In this document: positions 21,650 through 33,759 of the stretch, one piece after another | Position numbering within the stretch: the stretch's first letter is position 1 | How the letters are laid out: each line of letters starts with the position of its first letter | From: Nageia nagi | Taxonomy: Eukaryota; Pinophyta | Direction of reading: 5' to 3' | Length of the DNA stretch: 64,000 nt | Assembly (NCBI GenBank): GCA_050084985.1 | Contig: JBITNC010000001.1 | Span: 130,262,001-130,326,000 of the forward strand | Made by a program: the position numbers and the translations under genes | Notes under the pieces: model-generated | What the model saw: the letters and a program-made list of their open reading frames with translations, nothing else | Told to the model about the DNA's origin: nothing | Database searches by the model: none

Positions 21650-22760
21650 TTTGATCCTTATCAACTAACCTATAGAGGATAACAACTTTGCTTTCCAAGT
21701 CTCAAGCTTTGAAAAGAATCTAGCTTTTATAGTCTCCCAAAAATTTCCAATGTTACCACCTTATAATAGGGGAAATACCAAATATGTACTACGAAGGATA
21801 TCTATGGTCATTCTAGTTAGTCAAGATAACAACCTTAGTAGAAGGTCAAGGATATTAAGGTCATACAATTTGGATTTGTTATAGTTCATAATCTAACATG
21901 AAGCTAACTCATAGGCATTGAGAAGGTTTTTAACTATATGGATTTCCTAGATTGAATGGTAAATAACTAACAAAGTATCATCAAGGAATTGAGAGTGGAT
22001 CATCAATTGGAAGAGAGTGTTTATTTGCAAACCATTGATTCTATTAGTAGTTTGAAGGTGTCTCATCCCTTTTCTTAGTGCCTCTACTACTATGATGAAC
22101 ATATATGGAAAGAGTAGATCTCCCTGCCTCAACTCCCTTAAACTTTTGAAGAATCCTCTCGCACAACCATTAATAAGGACTAAAAAGTATGGACCATTAA
22201 TAAAAGGTAAGATCCATTGAATCCATCCTACATTAAATCCAAACTTCTCTAATATTCAAAATAAAATACCTAATTTATATAGTCAAAGGATTTCTTCATA
22301 TCCAATTTTATCAGTAGCCCCTTGCTCTTATGAGTACCTAGTTAGTGGATTAGCTCATGAATGAGTATGAAACTATCCATCAATTGTCTACCCTTTACAA
22401 AATCCTTTTGTTCATCTAATATTAAGCTTGTAATCACTCACTTTAATCTATTTGCATCCACCTTGTAGATGATTTTATAGATGTAGTTACAAATAAATAA
22501 AGGATGAAAAACACCTATGGACCTAACATCTGCTAATTTTATGATTAAAGTAAGAAAAGCTTGATTTATACTACCAAGTAATTTTTTAGATTCAAAAGCC
22601 TCTCTTACCACATCTATTACTTCATATTTATGCATGTACCAAAAATGTTGATAACATCTAGGAAGGAAACCATTTGGTCCTAGAGCTCTATAGCTTTTCA
22701 TTTATGACACAACAATGTACACATCCTCCTCTAAGATATGTTTGATAAGCATTTAATTTT
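21650..22760 (-). pseudogene. LINE B reverse transcriptase remnant
   Basis: An 87-codon frame (22701-22438) holds ALGPNGFLPRCYQHFW (the GPDGF box with D to N) and INQAFLTLIIK. Next comes KLDMKKSFD near 22325-22283 (catalytic Asp). A 61-codon frame (22132-21947) has RQGDLLFPYMFIIVVEAL and the catalytic F-L-D-D at 21977-21988. Motif order and spacing are those of plant L1 RT. Confidence 0.88.
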
Positions 22761-23099
22761 GGTTTGGGGTAATGAGAGTTAGTATGAGTTCCAAAAAATA
22801 TTCTTGAAATTTTTTCCTATATTGATATTCCTATCTTAATAAATATTTGAAGAAGGAAATAATATGGTTATCTAATTCATCTAGAGAAGTGAGAGATTAA
22901 CCTTTAGCAATGACTAATTTGATGATTCTATTTATGGACCTATGATCCATGGTTGATGATGTATGTAAATATTTGGTGTTACATTCCCCCTCCTATAGCC
23001 ATTGTATTCTTGATTAAAGTGCTTCCAAACATTTCCTCTATGAGACAAGCTTATTCAATTATTGAAGGAGAACCTTTTCTTACTCTAAAAGGGGGATGT

Positions 23100-24110
23100 T
23101 CTATTCATATTGGAGTTGAATTTTGACCAATTATGATTCATGTTCTAACACATCCCTTATCTTTAATACATTTTTAAATGATATTTTGTTCCATTATTTC
23201 AACTTATTTTTCATCTTTCCTATTTTGTGTGTAAATCTATACACATAAGTCCCTTAAATATGAGATTCCTCTTGCCACTAGCCTTCAACTAATGCTGAAA
23301 AAGAGTCATTTTGAAGACACTTCCTTTTAAATATAAATTGAGAACCTTTATTTCTTTCATATAGTTCTATAGCAACCTGAATTGGCCAATGATCATATCC
23401 TTCAACTAGTAAAATTTCATATTAGATAAAGGATCCCCAGTTTGATCTAATGACATGTAAAAAGGAATCGATCTAGTTTTTTAAGCACTTTGTATTACTT
23501 AGGTTGCTTGTTAGTCCATGGGAAGAAACCAAATTTGTAAAATGCTTCTAGTATTTTATTTGAAGAAAAAAATTCATTGAACTCCTCATAGCTTTTCTAT
23601 AGTTTCTAGGTCCCTCCCTATTTCTCCTCCAAGCTACATATAGAATTGTGATTCCCACCCATAATACTTAGAAGTTTTGAATGGAAAACTAACTAAGATG
23701 ATATTTATTCCCAATATTCCTTATTATGTTGTAGCTCATAAGGATCATAAATTTTTATTAAGCCAAATTAGAATCCTTTATCTGGCATTCTTACTATCAT
23801 AGCCATCTAGGATTCATTAACAACCTCTAGAGTGTAAGATATTTTAGAGTTATCCCAGATAATAGCATGGCCCCCTAATTAGCCATTTGCATCTCTTGTT
23901 AGTACAAATTTTTTTGGCTAGAACCATTTCTTGAGTTTAAATACCTCTATATCTGATGCTTTGGACTCTTGGATGAAAACAACTATGGGATTCTCAATGT
24001 AGAGATGAGAATTTACCATTCTTATCCTATCAGGGGAATGGATACCTCAAGTGTTCTATGATGTGAGGATCATTAAGGTACCTTGGCCTTATTGGGATTT
24101 AATTACACCT
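23100..24110 (-). pseudogene. LINE B APE-type endonuclease remnant
   Basis: The minus strand from about 24095 contains a GIHSPDR segment, then VVFIQESKASDIEVFKLKKW near 23985-23930. QESK corresponds to the QETK box with the catalytic Glu. IKIYDPYE near 23735 corresponds to the NVYAP box. Stops break the frame; the C-terminal half is not placed. Confidence 0.75.
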
Positions 24111-24149
24111 CATGTTGATATTGAGAACTATCATATATTCCTTATCAAT

Positions 24150-25553
24150 CTACCTATTGAAGTTTTTAGAATGGATGTTTGAACTCACCTCTTCTGAGCT
24201 CCTATATTAATAGTTTTTATTTTGCTATCTGATTGCCTAATTGAATTGATCTTAGAGGACTATTTGGAGAGGGACCATATTCTATCATGAATGGAGCTAT
24301 TTTCAACTAGTTATGAATGTGACTCTTTGGGGGAAATTTCATCCATGTTTACATACATCTATTGCAACACCATCTCTTATTGTGGATTGACATTCAAAGT
24401 AATTTCTTCTATGTTATCCATAGGGTGTGTTGGGGAATTTAGTGCTAGGGATTCCTAATTATTCATTTGATCAACTATTTTTGCTTCCTATTATAATGTA
24501 GCTATCTCTTCCTTAAGGTTCTCTATGGGTTATAGGATTTGGAAATGATTTTCCATAATGATTATTATGTTCGATGTTAGAGTTAGCTTAGGAGATAGGT
24601 GTACTACCTATGAGTTTTGTGAGGGATTACCTTAACATGTGGGGATATCTTTGGCTAAAGGTAGTTTGAATTCGGTAGGAGGGGTTGGGCATTTCTCATG
24701 TTGTCCTTTACATTTGGAAGCTTGGAAATTATCATTTGGTGATTCATTTTCTAGGGTGATGGGAATAATGAGTAGGAAACTATTTACAAGGTGGCCATAT
24801 TATAAATATATCCAATACTTAAATGGGATTTTTTCATTATTTAGTTGCTACTCCTAAATGAATCCATGATCTAGTAAGGAGATACTAACCTACACTAGAA
24901 GGGGGGCCTCTAAGTCAATGTATACATAGATTCTAACAAATGACATGGCTTGCCTCTAGGGTTCAATGAGAGGAGCATAAATACACTCTAAATTTGGTAT
25001 CTATGACTTTGAAGATTTCCTCATTATAAAGCTCCAAAGGTAAGTTAGGGAGGCAAACCCATACTAGTGCTTCTATGGCATTTCCTACCTTTGGATTGAA
25101 GATTATATGCGAAGGATTCATAAGCAAACTATCTCTCCCTAAAAACTAAGGACCATTATGAAAGATTGCATATTTTTGCTCCTCAGTGGTGAAGGTTACC
25201 AAAAAGTGTTCATGTAAATAGTGGCTAATGGAGATTTCACCTTTGGTCAACCATGTTTTAGCAACCCATACCTCTATGGAATTTGGGTGAATGTAGAATA
25301 CTAAGAATCAAAAAATAATCCCATGATATATGATGTATTCAATGCCATGAATGATCATTTCACTTTGAATTTCCACCATTAGCATCCCTTCTCTACCTCA
25401 CAGACATCCAATTTCATTCTTGATGGGATCTTGTACTATCATGTGTATATTTTTGTAGCATAAATGTGCCCCTTTAACACAATGAAGATTCATGCATTTG
25501 TTCCAAATAATATCATGAAAAGAAGGCTTCATTTGATGATCATGGTAATCCAT
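24150..25553 (-). pseudogene. LINE B ORF1 remnant with DUF4283 domain
   Basis: Start ATG at 25553-25551, then MDYHDHQMKPSFHDIIW. The DUF4283 region lies at about 25290-24930: W-x-x-x-x-W-L-T-K-G, HFLVTFTTEEQKYAIF, a GP-x-FLGRDSLLM stretch and VWVCLPNLPLELYNEEIF. These are the GPW and VWVRLxNLPLELW hallmarks of plant LINE and related ORF1 proteins, which bind element RNA. Several stops are present. The stretch down to 24150 is poorly conserved. Confidence 0.8.
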
Positions 25554-25563
25554 AATGCTGGAA

Positions 25564-25750
25564 GCCATGGTAGTATAGTTTGGGGATTGTATATCTATAT
25601 CCCAATTTTGTAATAAGTTAAGATAAGGAATATTTTTTTAGAAGGCTCCATAAATTTTATATGTATGGTTATCTTGATCTATGAATACAATCATTATGTT
25701 TACCTATTTTCATGATATTATACCTATTATTTATATTCTTAAAAATGTAT
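25564..25750 (+). repeat. Long target duplication of LINE B, right copy (~185 bp)
   Basis: Second copy of the LTR segment at 19838-20022. LTR sequence then continues without a break, which shows this side is the distal flank of the insertion. Confidence 0.6.
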
Positions 25751-26545
25751 TACTAAAGTTACTTGTATGGATGATTATAATAGGAAAGCTATGTATGGAA
25801 ACTATCAAATTTCAATTAAAGATGGTACTTTGCATGAATGTTATGGTTTGGAAACTATCAAGTTTAAATTGAATATGGTTAGAATATAAGATTTCTTTAA
25901 ATTATATGAGTTATTGATTATAAGTTGATGATATATTATAGTTGGTTATGGATATGGGTTCAATTTTGTATTAAAACTATGACATCTATGCCTTGACTAT
26001 AGCTACAAATTTATCCATAATATAAGACTATCGATAGAATTTGTCATCTATAGATGTGAAGCTCATAAGAAAACCTATGTACATGTTAAAGTATAATTAT
26101 GATTACCTATAGTCTAGTTCATAGGTGTAAATGTTTGTATGTAATAGGTATAAAGTTAAACGCTTGCTTTCAGGAAATACTAAACTCCTATACAGTTTAA
26201 ACTATTGTGTTTACTTTGAATTATGAATAGGAATAATATAACTAATGGAGGATCCAAACCTGTAATATTGTTGTAAGATATTAGATTATTAGTTTCATCA
26301 TTATAAAGGGTACTAATTGTTAGAGTTGTCATGTAAAAATGATAATTTCGAATATTTATTGCTAGAGTTGACATGTGAAAATGATAACAAAATATTTATT
26401 GTTGGAGTTATCATGTAAAATTAATGATAGAACAATATTTGCACTAATAGAGATGTAGCTTGGTCAAATACTAAAACTTGGAATCAAATTCTTGCTACCA
26501 TATGGTATATGCATGATTTATGACATTAATGCAAGATATATTCTT
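25751..26545 (+). repeat. Gypsy 3' LTR, third piece
   Basis: Aligns with about 5390-6185 of the 5' LTR, including a local triplication of a TTAGAGTT[GA]TCATGTGAAAATGATAA-type unit (26317-26420 here, 5965-6065 there). Similarity stops at about 26545; the final ~310 bp of the LTR are absent. Confidence 0.82.
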
Positions 26546-27430
26546 GCTACCTAAGGTAATGTAATTGATGTAAAAGGAACACCAATGAATGAAAGTGGTA
26601 TTAGATATCAATGAACACATAATAAGCTATGTAATATGTGATGATCCTAAGAAAAGTATAGGATCAAGATAATGCTATAAAATAATATCAAAGGAAAATG
26701 ATTCCCTATCATCAGATAACCAAATATCGAATAGGTCGACACATGCATATTATATCATTTGAACAACAATGGTACTTCATAATACCACCTATTTGAGGAT
26801 TTGTTATCTACCTTTCATTATGTTTCACATAATTTAATTTCCACATATGATATTACTTATTTTAAGGAATCAATTATGTGCTATCAGTAAGGCAACAAAA
26901 TCATGGTTCTTTGGCTCAAACAAGCAGAGATTATGTGAAGTTCTTGTTTGTGGTTCATAGACTTAAATTTGACAAAGGTACATTATTATCATTTATGTAA
27001 ATTGGCATATTTCTAATATATGCTTGAATATTATATTATATATAATTAGTGCTCTATGTTATTACATGAATATTATTTTTCATCTACATTTTTAGTGAAA
27101 CCATTATTTTGAATTATCTTTACCCTCATGATCAAGATCTTGCATAATTCTATAACGGATCCAACCGTGTTGATGTTATACTTTACATATTCATACAACA
27201 CCAAATCTATTAGAATGTATATAAATGACTTGCAATAGTTAAATTAATTATTATCATGACTTATTTCTAATGGTTTAACCCAATTGAAAGCTTATATAAG
27301 TAATACTCAGCTAGTATTTGATGTCATCTTAGTTGTAAAAGTATCAAAAATTGAGAACAATCAGAGATTTGATCAAAAGCAATAAGACTATGATGGTATC
27401 TTTAGCACATCCTTATTAGAAGATATCCAC
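26546..27430 (+). other. Leader of the Tat-lineage fragment; non-coding
   Basis: AT-rich with no ORF or domain. A CTTATATAAG palindromic TATA-like box at about 27292-27301 sits 140 bp before the first readable gag residues and could belong to a lost LTR or leader. Confidence 0.4.
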
Positions 27431-27439
27431 AATTTTCCC

Positions 27440-28680
27440 CTACCACCCAACCTCAAGGCCCATAATTTTGAGATGTTCAATGGTGATTAGGACCCAAAAC
27501 AACATCTTATAATTTTCAAGAGTTCTTGTTCAAATTGGGATCTAATAAGGAGAAATTGATGGTCAAATTCTTTCTAAGGAGTTTGAAAGGTGATTCTAAT
27601 TAATGGTTCTATAATTTTCTAGAGGGATCAATAGACTCATTCAAATCACTTATAAAGATATTCATGAATCAATACAAGTACAACAGTAAGGAACAAATTA
27701 TTGTTACAAAGTTATGTGCCTTGCACCAAGGAAGTAGTGAAATCCTAAAAAAATACATTCCAAAATTCAAAAAGGTATGGAAATCCATTTGCAATAAATT
27801 AAATGAAACTAAAATTTGTGGTATTTTTATTTATTTCATTCTTCCATTTATCAAGAAATATGCTCTTGATTATACTAATATGGATTTTGAAATTATGACA
27901 AAAAGAGTTTTAGCAAAAGAGAATGTCTTGATTGAGCTTGGATCACTTAAGTATGCAAATACTATATATAATAAAGTAACAAAAAACCATATACTAAAAA
28001 AAAAAGGAAATAATGTGAACATGGCTAAAAAAATTGCTCTCACTAGATCTACTATAGCAAGATATTGTACATTCACTTTTTCCTATATCATCAAGGCTTA
28101 TTTTGTAGGATATGGTCAAAAAAAGCTTATTAAAGCTAATGGATAGAAAAGTTGATGATAGTATGTCATTTGGTGATTCAGATGCTTATTGTACTTATCA
28201 TAAAAGAAGATATCATTCTATAAATAATTAGAAATATCTTAAGGTTGTTATCTTAGATCTTATTGCACATGGGAAGTATGAAATCAAAGAAAATTCTTTA
28301 AATCCAAATCAAGAGATTAATACTATATCAGTAGATTAAGAGATATGTATTGCAATTATAAGGGATCATACAATTTCCATCCTAAATCTAATCACTATTG
28401 AAGAAGTAAGTCTCCCAATTATTCCAAAAGCTTATAGCATGATAGAACAATTAAAAACTACTCCTGCTAAAATTAGTTTATATAATCTCATTAGTACATA
28501 TGAAAAATATAAAGAAGTATTAAATGAGTTGTTTGAAAATGAATAAGTCCCCATAAATATTTTTGATGCATTATTCTATAAAAAAAATCTAATTCATAAA
28601 ATATTGTGATGTCATTCCATTTTTCAAGTTTGAAAGACTTAGGAAGGAACTTATTTCTGAATAGCTAGCACTTTATGTGA
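27440..28680 (+). pseudogene. Tat-lineage gag remnant
   Basis: N-terminal part, across stops: NFPLPPNLKAHNFEMFNGD then DPKQHL near 27430-27510, the start of the conserved FDGxxDPxxHL box. A 160-codon frame (27664-28146) carries FMNQYKYN, LCALHQGSSEILKKYIPKF and a helix ending DFEIM, matching the capsid-like domain (W-x-D-L-x-x-x-F-x-x-x-F...Q...E-x-L-x-x-Y-x-x-R-F). Downstream, CTYHKRRYHS near 28190 is a C-x2-H-type knuckle lacking its last Cys. SLYNLISTYEKYKEVLNELF near 28475-28535 is the pre-protease segment of Tat polyproteins. Dead through stops. Confidence 0.78.
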
Positions 28681-29088
28681 TACCTATGATGGGAAATACA
28701 AAGAACAATGGTAGATCTTGGTTTAGCTATTAATGTTTGTTCCCAAAAAGTTTTCCAACAACTTGAAGATAATTATGTCAAAATCCCTCCCTTAAAAGAG
28801 CCAACTTTTTGTATAAGAGCCTATGATAGTTCATCCAAAAATCCATTTAATTTGGTCACATTTCTGGTAACACTAAGTCTTATGACTATTGACATAAAAT
28901 TTCATGTCATGAGTGGAAAAATTTCATATAATTTACTCTTAGGGAGACCTTTGTTACATGACATGGATGCAGTACCTTATATAGTACATGGTCATTTGAA
29001 ATATGAATATGAGGAAAAACTACACTTAGTAATGGGAGATCCAAAGCCTTATGTATTATGTAACTTAGCAGATTTAGATATTGAGTGA
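28681..29088 (+). pseudogene. Tat-lineage aspartic protease remnant
   Basis: A 126-codon frame from 28708 begins VDLGLAINVCS, matching the Tat active-site loop V-D-[GD]-G-S-A-L-N-V-C. The catalytic Asp and following Gly are kept; the Ser position is Leu. MSGKISYNLLLGRPLLHDMDAVPYIVHGHLKYEYE follows in one frame (read as two adjoining stretches), the LLGRPWIH...VPS..H..LKF signature. It is the least damaged frame of this fragment, but its gag partner is broken and no RT follows. Confidence 0.82.
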
Positions 29089-29890
29089 TTTCATTATCTA
29101 AGTTTTCCTAAATTTTAAATATTTACAAAGGAGGTTAAATCAACATTAATAAAAGTAGAAAGGAGGTCTAGATTGCAGAAATAGGAATGGGAACATACAA
29201 AATACAAAACTTGGACATGTTAGCTTCCATAAAATATTTAAGGCATCCAAAAATAATAAAGAACATAGAGAATGGGCACTGTGCTGAAGGTACCATAGAG
29301 CATGCACACCATAAAAATGAAGGACAATCAATTGGTTCTTGCTCTACAACATCTCTATGCCCAAATCCTATCTATCCAACAAATGAAATGAAAAAATAAA
29401 ATATGAGTTATTCCTTTCCATCTCCCTTTATACAAAAATATAGGATACAAAATTGCAAATATATGAGGGGAGGATTAGGAGAATCAGAATAGGTATGCCT
29501 TATTTTCCTAATAACTTATGAGCTTAAAAAGATAAAAAAGGGTTGCGTAGTGATCATAATATTAAGAAAAGTTTAGGTCCTATAAAGTTCATTCTAGAAT
29601 GCACTATGATTGAACTTTGTGATGATATTGATGAGGATTTATGAATTAAAAATATTGTACCTCTTGAGTTTTATTATTTTGCTACTGATGATGATATATT
29701 AGAATACATGGGGGCACACTTAGAGTTACCCAAATCAAATGCAAAAAGATAGCCAAATTATGTTCTTAGTCAGTATGGATATTTTGGATAAGAAGTAAAC
29801 TTTAACGAAGTATTTCAGGTACAATAGGCTATTGAAGAAGAGGATGATTATCATGGACCAGTTCTTTTTTACCCTCTTGGATATCCTTGA
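29089..29890 (+). pseudogene. Protease-to-RT linker remnant of the Tat fragment
   Basis: Broken coding-like sequence: GPIKFILECTMIELCDD near 29575-29625, EFYYFATDDDILEYMG near 29658-29710 and EEEDDYHGPVLFYPL near 29838-29880. An acidic linker at this place is usual in Tat polyproteins. Coding character stops here without reaching RT. Confidence 0.5.
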
Positions 29891-30395
29891 TTAACCATTG
29901 GTGTAGAATATATCTTAAGATTCATGTTGCTAAGTGCAAATGTTGATATTTTAATGTTGCATGAGATGTTATATTTTCATGAAATGATGTGATAGTTAAT
30001 ATTTGAAGTTTGAATAATATGAATATTACTTTAATGTGTTAATCACATTGAGTTTTACTAGATTTGATTTGGATCCAATTGCAATGAATTTCATAAGTAA
30101 AATAGTTATCTTAGTCTAATGAGATATTAAGCTATTTAATTGTTGGATGGTTACTAAAATATTAAAATAGTTAATTTGAATATGATATATTTGCTAATAG
30201 TTAAATGTTGATTTAAATATGAACTAAGCTTAATAAAGCCTTTTGAATTTCTCAAATATTTAAATGTAAATTTAAATATTATTAGACTTTAATATTGAGA
30301 TTAATCATTGTAAATTTAATTAGTAATTGAAATTTTGATAATGAACATATTATGGTTTTTAAAATAATGGATCATATATTATATTAAATATGGAA

Positions 30396-30454
<59 letters not shown>

Positions 30455-33400
30455 TGTATGTATGTATATATATATGTATATGCATATGGGAACTCCTTGT
30501 TTGAATATTAATTGATATTTTGGTTAATTAGAAGCTCATAATGATTATTAAAAATGGATATTAATAGTCTTTAAATTATTTATATGAAAGATTAAATTGT
30601 ATTTAAAATTAAGTATTCCTCTAATTGTTATATTAAAGACTATTAGTAAGCATTTAAATGAAAGAAAATGGAATTCTTATTTATTGATGATAACATGGAG
30701 TTGTAGAAGGGAAGTTGGCTAACATGCAAAGAAAATAGGAGGGTTGTTTGGTAGTTTTAGGGCAGCCAATAGGGAATAAGAAGGGGAGATATATTTTATA
30801 TCAAAGAGAGGAGAAAAGGGTGCCATACTTCATCTTGCATCCTCTATTTTTGTGTTGCAGTAGAAAGAAGAAGAATTTGGATAGAGAAAATGCATCTAGG
30901 TAGAAAGAAAAATGCATATTTGAGGTAATGACTCACAACCATTAGATTTAGAATGGATTTTGCACTTGCACAACTAATTTTAGACTATGTTGCATGGATC
31001 CTAAATCTCTATTTCATTTGGAAATTATTATTTTTGAAATAGATTTTTGGGTGTCTTTGTTCATGATTGGAAAGATTTGAGTAGAAGAGGGTTTTATTTT
31101 TGTATGATCTAATATCTTATTGAATGTTAATAGTTTGAGTCTATTAAGATTTAAAATAGTTTGATAAACTTAAAAATACTTGAATATCTCTATACGGATT
31201 GTACATGATTGCAAAATAAATTTTTTGGTTATAGTTTGTAGAAAAACCTTTGGGAGGTTAAAAAAATCACATTTTGTAAAAGTACCCTGAATTTATTCAA
31301 ATTTAGTGGGTTGATTCTTTTCCTTAATGGGTATCGAAAACATTTTACAAAACTTGAAAATACTTTGTATTTTAAAAGTTATACTTGATAGAAATTTTTA
31401 GTAGCTTTGAGGATGAATTTTGTAGACTCAAAATGAATGACTTATATTCAATAGAAATACTCAAATATTATATTATTATAAATATATTTAAACAAAATTT
31501 CCAATAGTATAGAGAACATTTAATTTTGTTAAGTATAGCAAAAGTTCTTGATGTCCAAAAAAGTAGTTCAGTGTTATTGCAATGTGTTGGAAATTACTAC
31601 AAAAGTTTATACTTATGCTTGTAGTATTAGTGTTTAGACACTCATACATACTAATAAGCATTTTGATATGTATTTATTTCATTTGTTACAATTACTTACC
31701 TTTGGTATTGTAATTGCTTGACAAAAAAGTTTTCTAGTGTATTGTTTGACAAAATAACTTTATAGATTTGTTCTTGTTTGTTAAGAGAAAACTTAGGCTT
31801 TTATCAAAAAAATTATTGTATTATGGTATTGGTTACTCTCAAACAATATTATAAAACCCTTTTTACATGAGTTGTAATCAAAATTTGAAACAAGTTGCTT
31901 TTCCAAAATATGTAGTGGGTTTTGTGTGTAGCTAATTCTTTATCAAAATAATTAAACTATGCTTTTTAGAAGATTGTAGTTGGTTTTGTTACCAATTGGT
32001 TTTTTATGTGATTTGCATCATTTTAAATTCCTATTATTTCTCTTTTTAATGATATATAACTTGTTTAAATTGGATTTTTGTAATTATTATTGTAAGAATC
32101 TCAAAAACCCTTTTTAGTCTTTGACTATTTTTAGTCTTTTCAAAACTATCAAAAAGAGGCAAGTTGGTATTTGCATTGATTGTAATTTTTGATGTATATA
32201 TTTACTTGTTGAAAGTGTTACATCATTTTAAATTATGTTTTAGATACTACTCAAAATGTAAAGATATTTAAATTAGAGTTTGAATATTTTCTTAGATCTG
32301 GTCTACAAAACTAGACTCTAGGAAGATTGTAAAAGAGAGAATTAAACCTTTTTATTGGCTAAATTAATAACTTTATATGGTTTTTATATTTAGGGATAAT
32401 ATGTATACATACATGCATTTATATATCTGAATAAATTATTTAGTTTTGCTACTTATTATGAAAACAACATAGGCAAACAAGATGAAATTGTGTTGAGATA
32501 GTAACTTGCACTACTATTTGAAAACTTGCATTATTATTAAGAAACTTACATTATTGGTTTAAATAAATTCATCATATCATAGAAATTGGCTTACTTGGAA
32601 TTATATTATAATAATATGCATTTTAAAATTTTATGTTTTGACAAAGACTTGCATACTATTGATGTTTGTTCATTTGTGGTGTCATCTTGATATCTATGGA
32701 TGATATATGTTATGGAATACTTCCATATTGGATGGTGTCCAAGTGTTTATGGATATGTAATGTATAGTAGATTTATTTAATTTCTTATTATAGTATAGTG
32801 ATGCACTTTGTGTATTTTTATGACTTTAGAATTTTTTCATCATTGTCTACTTACATGGTATTTGTTTGTAGCAATTTTTATTAGTGATGCTTGCATTATA
32901 AAGATGTATTTTGAACATTGAGTTGGATAAAGTAATTTGTATTATTATTAATCCTTGTAGGTAGAGATACCTTATTTTCTCTTTGGAAATATGGATAATA
33001 ATATGATGATAAAGTTACTTTTAGATTTGTGATGCATTAGAGTGGACTTATAATTGTAGGATCTTATGTTGAGTGTATGAAGATCTGATTTATAGTGCAA
33101 TGTTGTGTGCTAGAATTTATGTGCATGGTAATGCACAAGATAATTGTAAGATAGATGGACTATATTAATGATATGCATGGTGATTAATAAGGAAATTGTT
33201 ATGTATACCTAGTTACCAAGGGTTTACCTAGTGCATAAATGTCTAGGGTTTTTCTCGAGCTTAGCCCATATTTTGGTGTTATGTGATTTATTTTGTCAAA
33301 TGGATATTTATCTGATGTTTCAATTCATTATTTATAAAGTTATATGAATATTGTAATGGATGGAAATGTATGAGTAAATTTAATGATTGTTTAGTCTTAA

Positions 33401-33740
33401 TCATTATGCTTACTTGGTTTTTTTATTTTGGTCCTTTGTGAAATAACCAAAGATAAATGAAACTTGTTTATTAATGTTTGAATAAAATTATTTTTAAGAA
33501 TATTACCTTGCCATTGTAGTATTCTTAGAATTATTGATAAGGATTATTACTTAGTTTGATTGTAAAAGCTAAATCCCTCATAATTGGCAATCTCATATTA
33601 TATTATTTACAGTAATCAAGTAGGATGTAAGCTTTAATGATTTGGAGAAAAAATTTGTGGCTGATATTTTTGGTCTCTGACAATTATTTTTGTGATATTC
33701 CCATCTTAGAAGAATTACCTTTACTATTATAAAATAAAGA
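29891..33740. other. 3.8-kb AT-rich non-coding block between two Tat fragments
   Basis: No ORF of note on either strand and no TE domain. Contains a TA/TATG microsatellite. Around 30785-30880 there is a TATATTTTATATC box followed by AGAGAGGAGAAAAG and a pyrimidine-rich stretch, a layout like an LTR promoter with 5' leader. It could be a large solo LTR of a Tat element or simply intergenic DNA; no terminal repeats or target duplications were found to decide. Confidence 0.4.
30400..30486. repeat. Compound microsatellite (TA)n-(TATG)n-(TA)n
   Basis: About 27 bp of TA, about ten TATG/GTAT units to 30466, then TATATATATATG. Pure tracts indicate recent slippage. Confidence 0.95.
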
Positions 33741-33759
33741 TAAATTGATCTTTTTTGCT

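Larger units (their letters stand above)
20023..25563 (-). mobile_element. LINE B: near full-length plant L1-type element, degenerate
   Basis: A 5.5-kb minus-strand element in the Gypsy 3' LTR. Order from high to low coordinates: ORF1 with DUF4283, APE endonuclease, RT with FLDD, zf-RVT, short 3' end. The plus strand at 20023-20036 (TTTTTATTTTGGG context) is the poly(A)-like end. Its ORF1 start codon at 25553-25551 lies only about ten bases inside the element, so the 5' end looks complete or nearly so. It has no C-terminal RNase H, unlike LINE C. Stops are frequent. Confidence 0.85.
1..26545 (+). mobile_element. Ty3/gypsy chromovirus, partial, with three nested insertions
   Basis: Outer layer of the left third of the window. 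Order on the plus strand: 5' LTR (start lies before the window), tRNA-Met-type primer site, gag with CCHC knuckle, protease, RT, RNase H, integrase, chromodomain-like tail, 3' LTR. Integrase after RT, plus a chromodomain-like C-terminus, marks a Gypsy chromovirus. The two LTRs are recognisable homologues along their length but differ at roughly one position in eight by eye, and the pol region carries many stops, so the copy is old and dead. A Copia-like element sits in the 5' LTR and two LINEs sit in the 3' LTR. The last ~300 bp of the 3' LTR is not seen. Family assignment is well supported; the right border is approximate. Confidence 0.85.
26546..29890 (+). mobile_element. Tat-lineage Gypsy fragment, gag to protease only
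   Basis: A plus-strand fragment with gag and aspartic protease of the Tat type, ending in the linker that normally precedes RT. No RT, RNase H or integrase follows: sequence becomes non-coding at about 29.89 kb. Neither LTR is identified. A primer-site-like TGGTATTAGAT lies near 26603, but its role is unproven. Borders are approximate. Confidence 0.7.

Noticed and set aside
26595-26620. TGGTATTAGAT as a primer site ending the Gypsy 3' LTR
   Set aside because: A primer site should follow a 5' LTR, and the flank does not match the 5' LTR end at 6480-6496; kept only as a weak hint for the Tat fragment leader.
30400-30486. Possible CRISPR-like or regulatory array
   Set aside because: A simple dinucleotide/tetranucleotide microsatellite without spacers.
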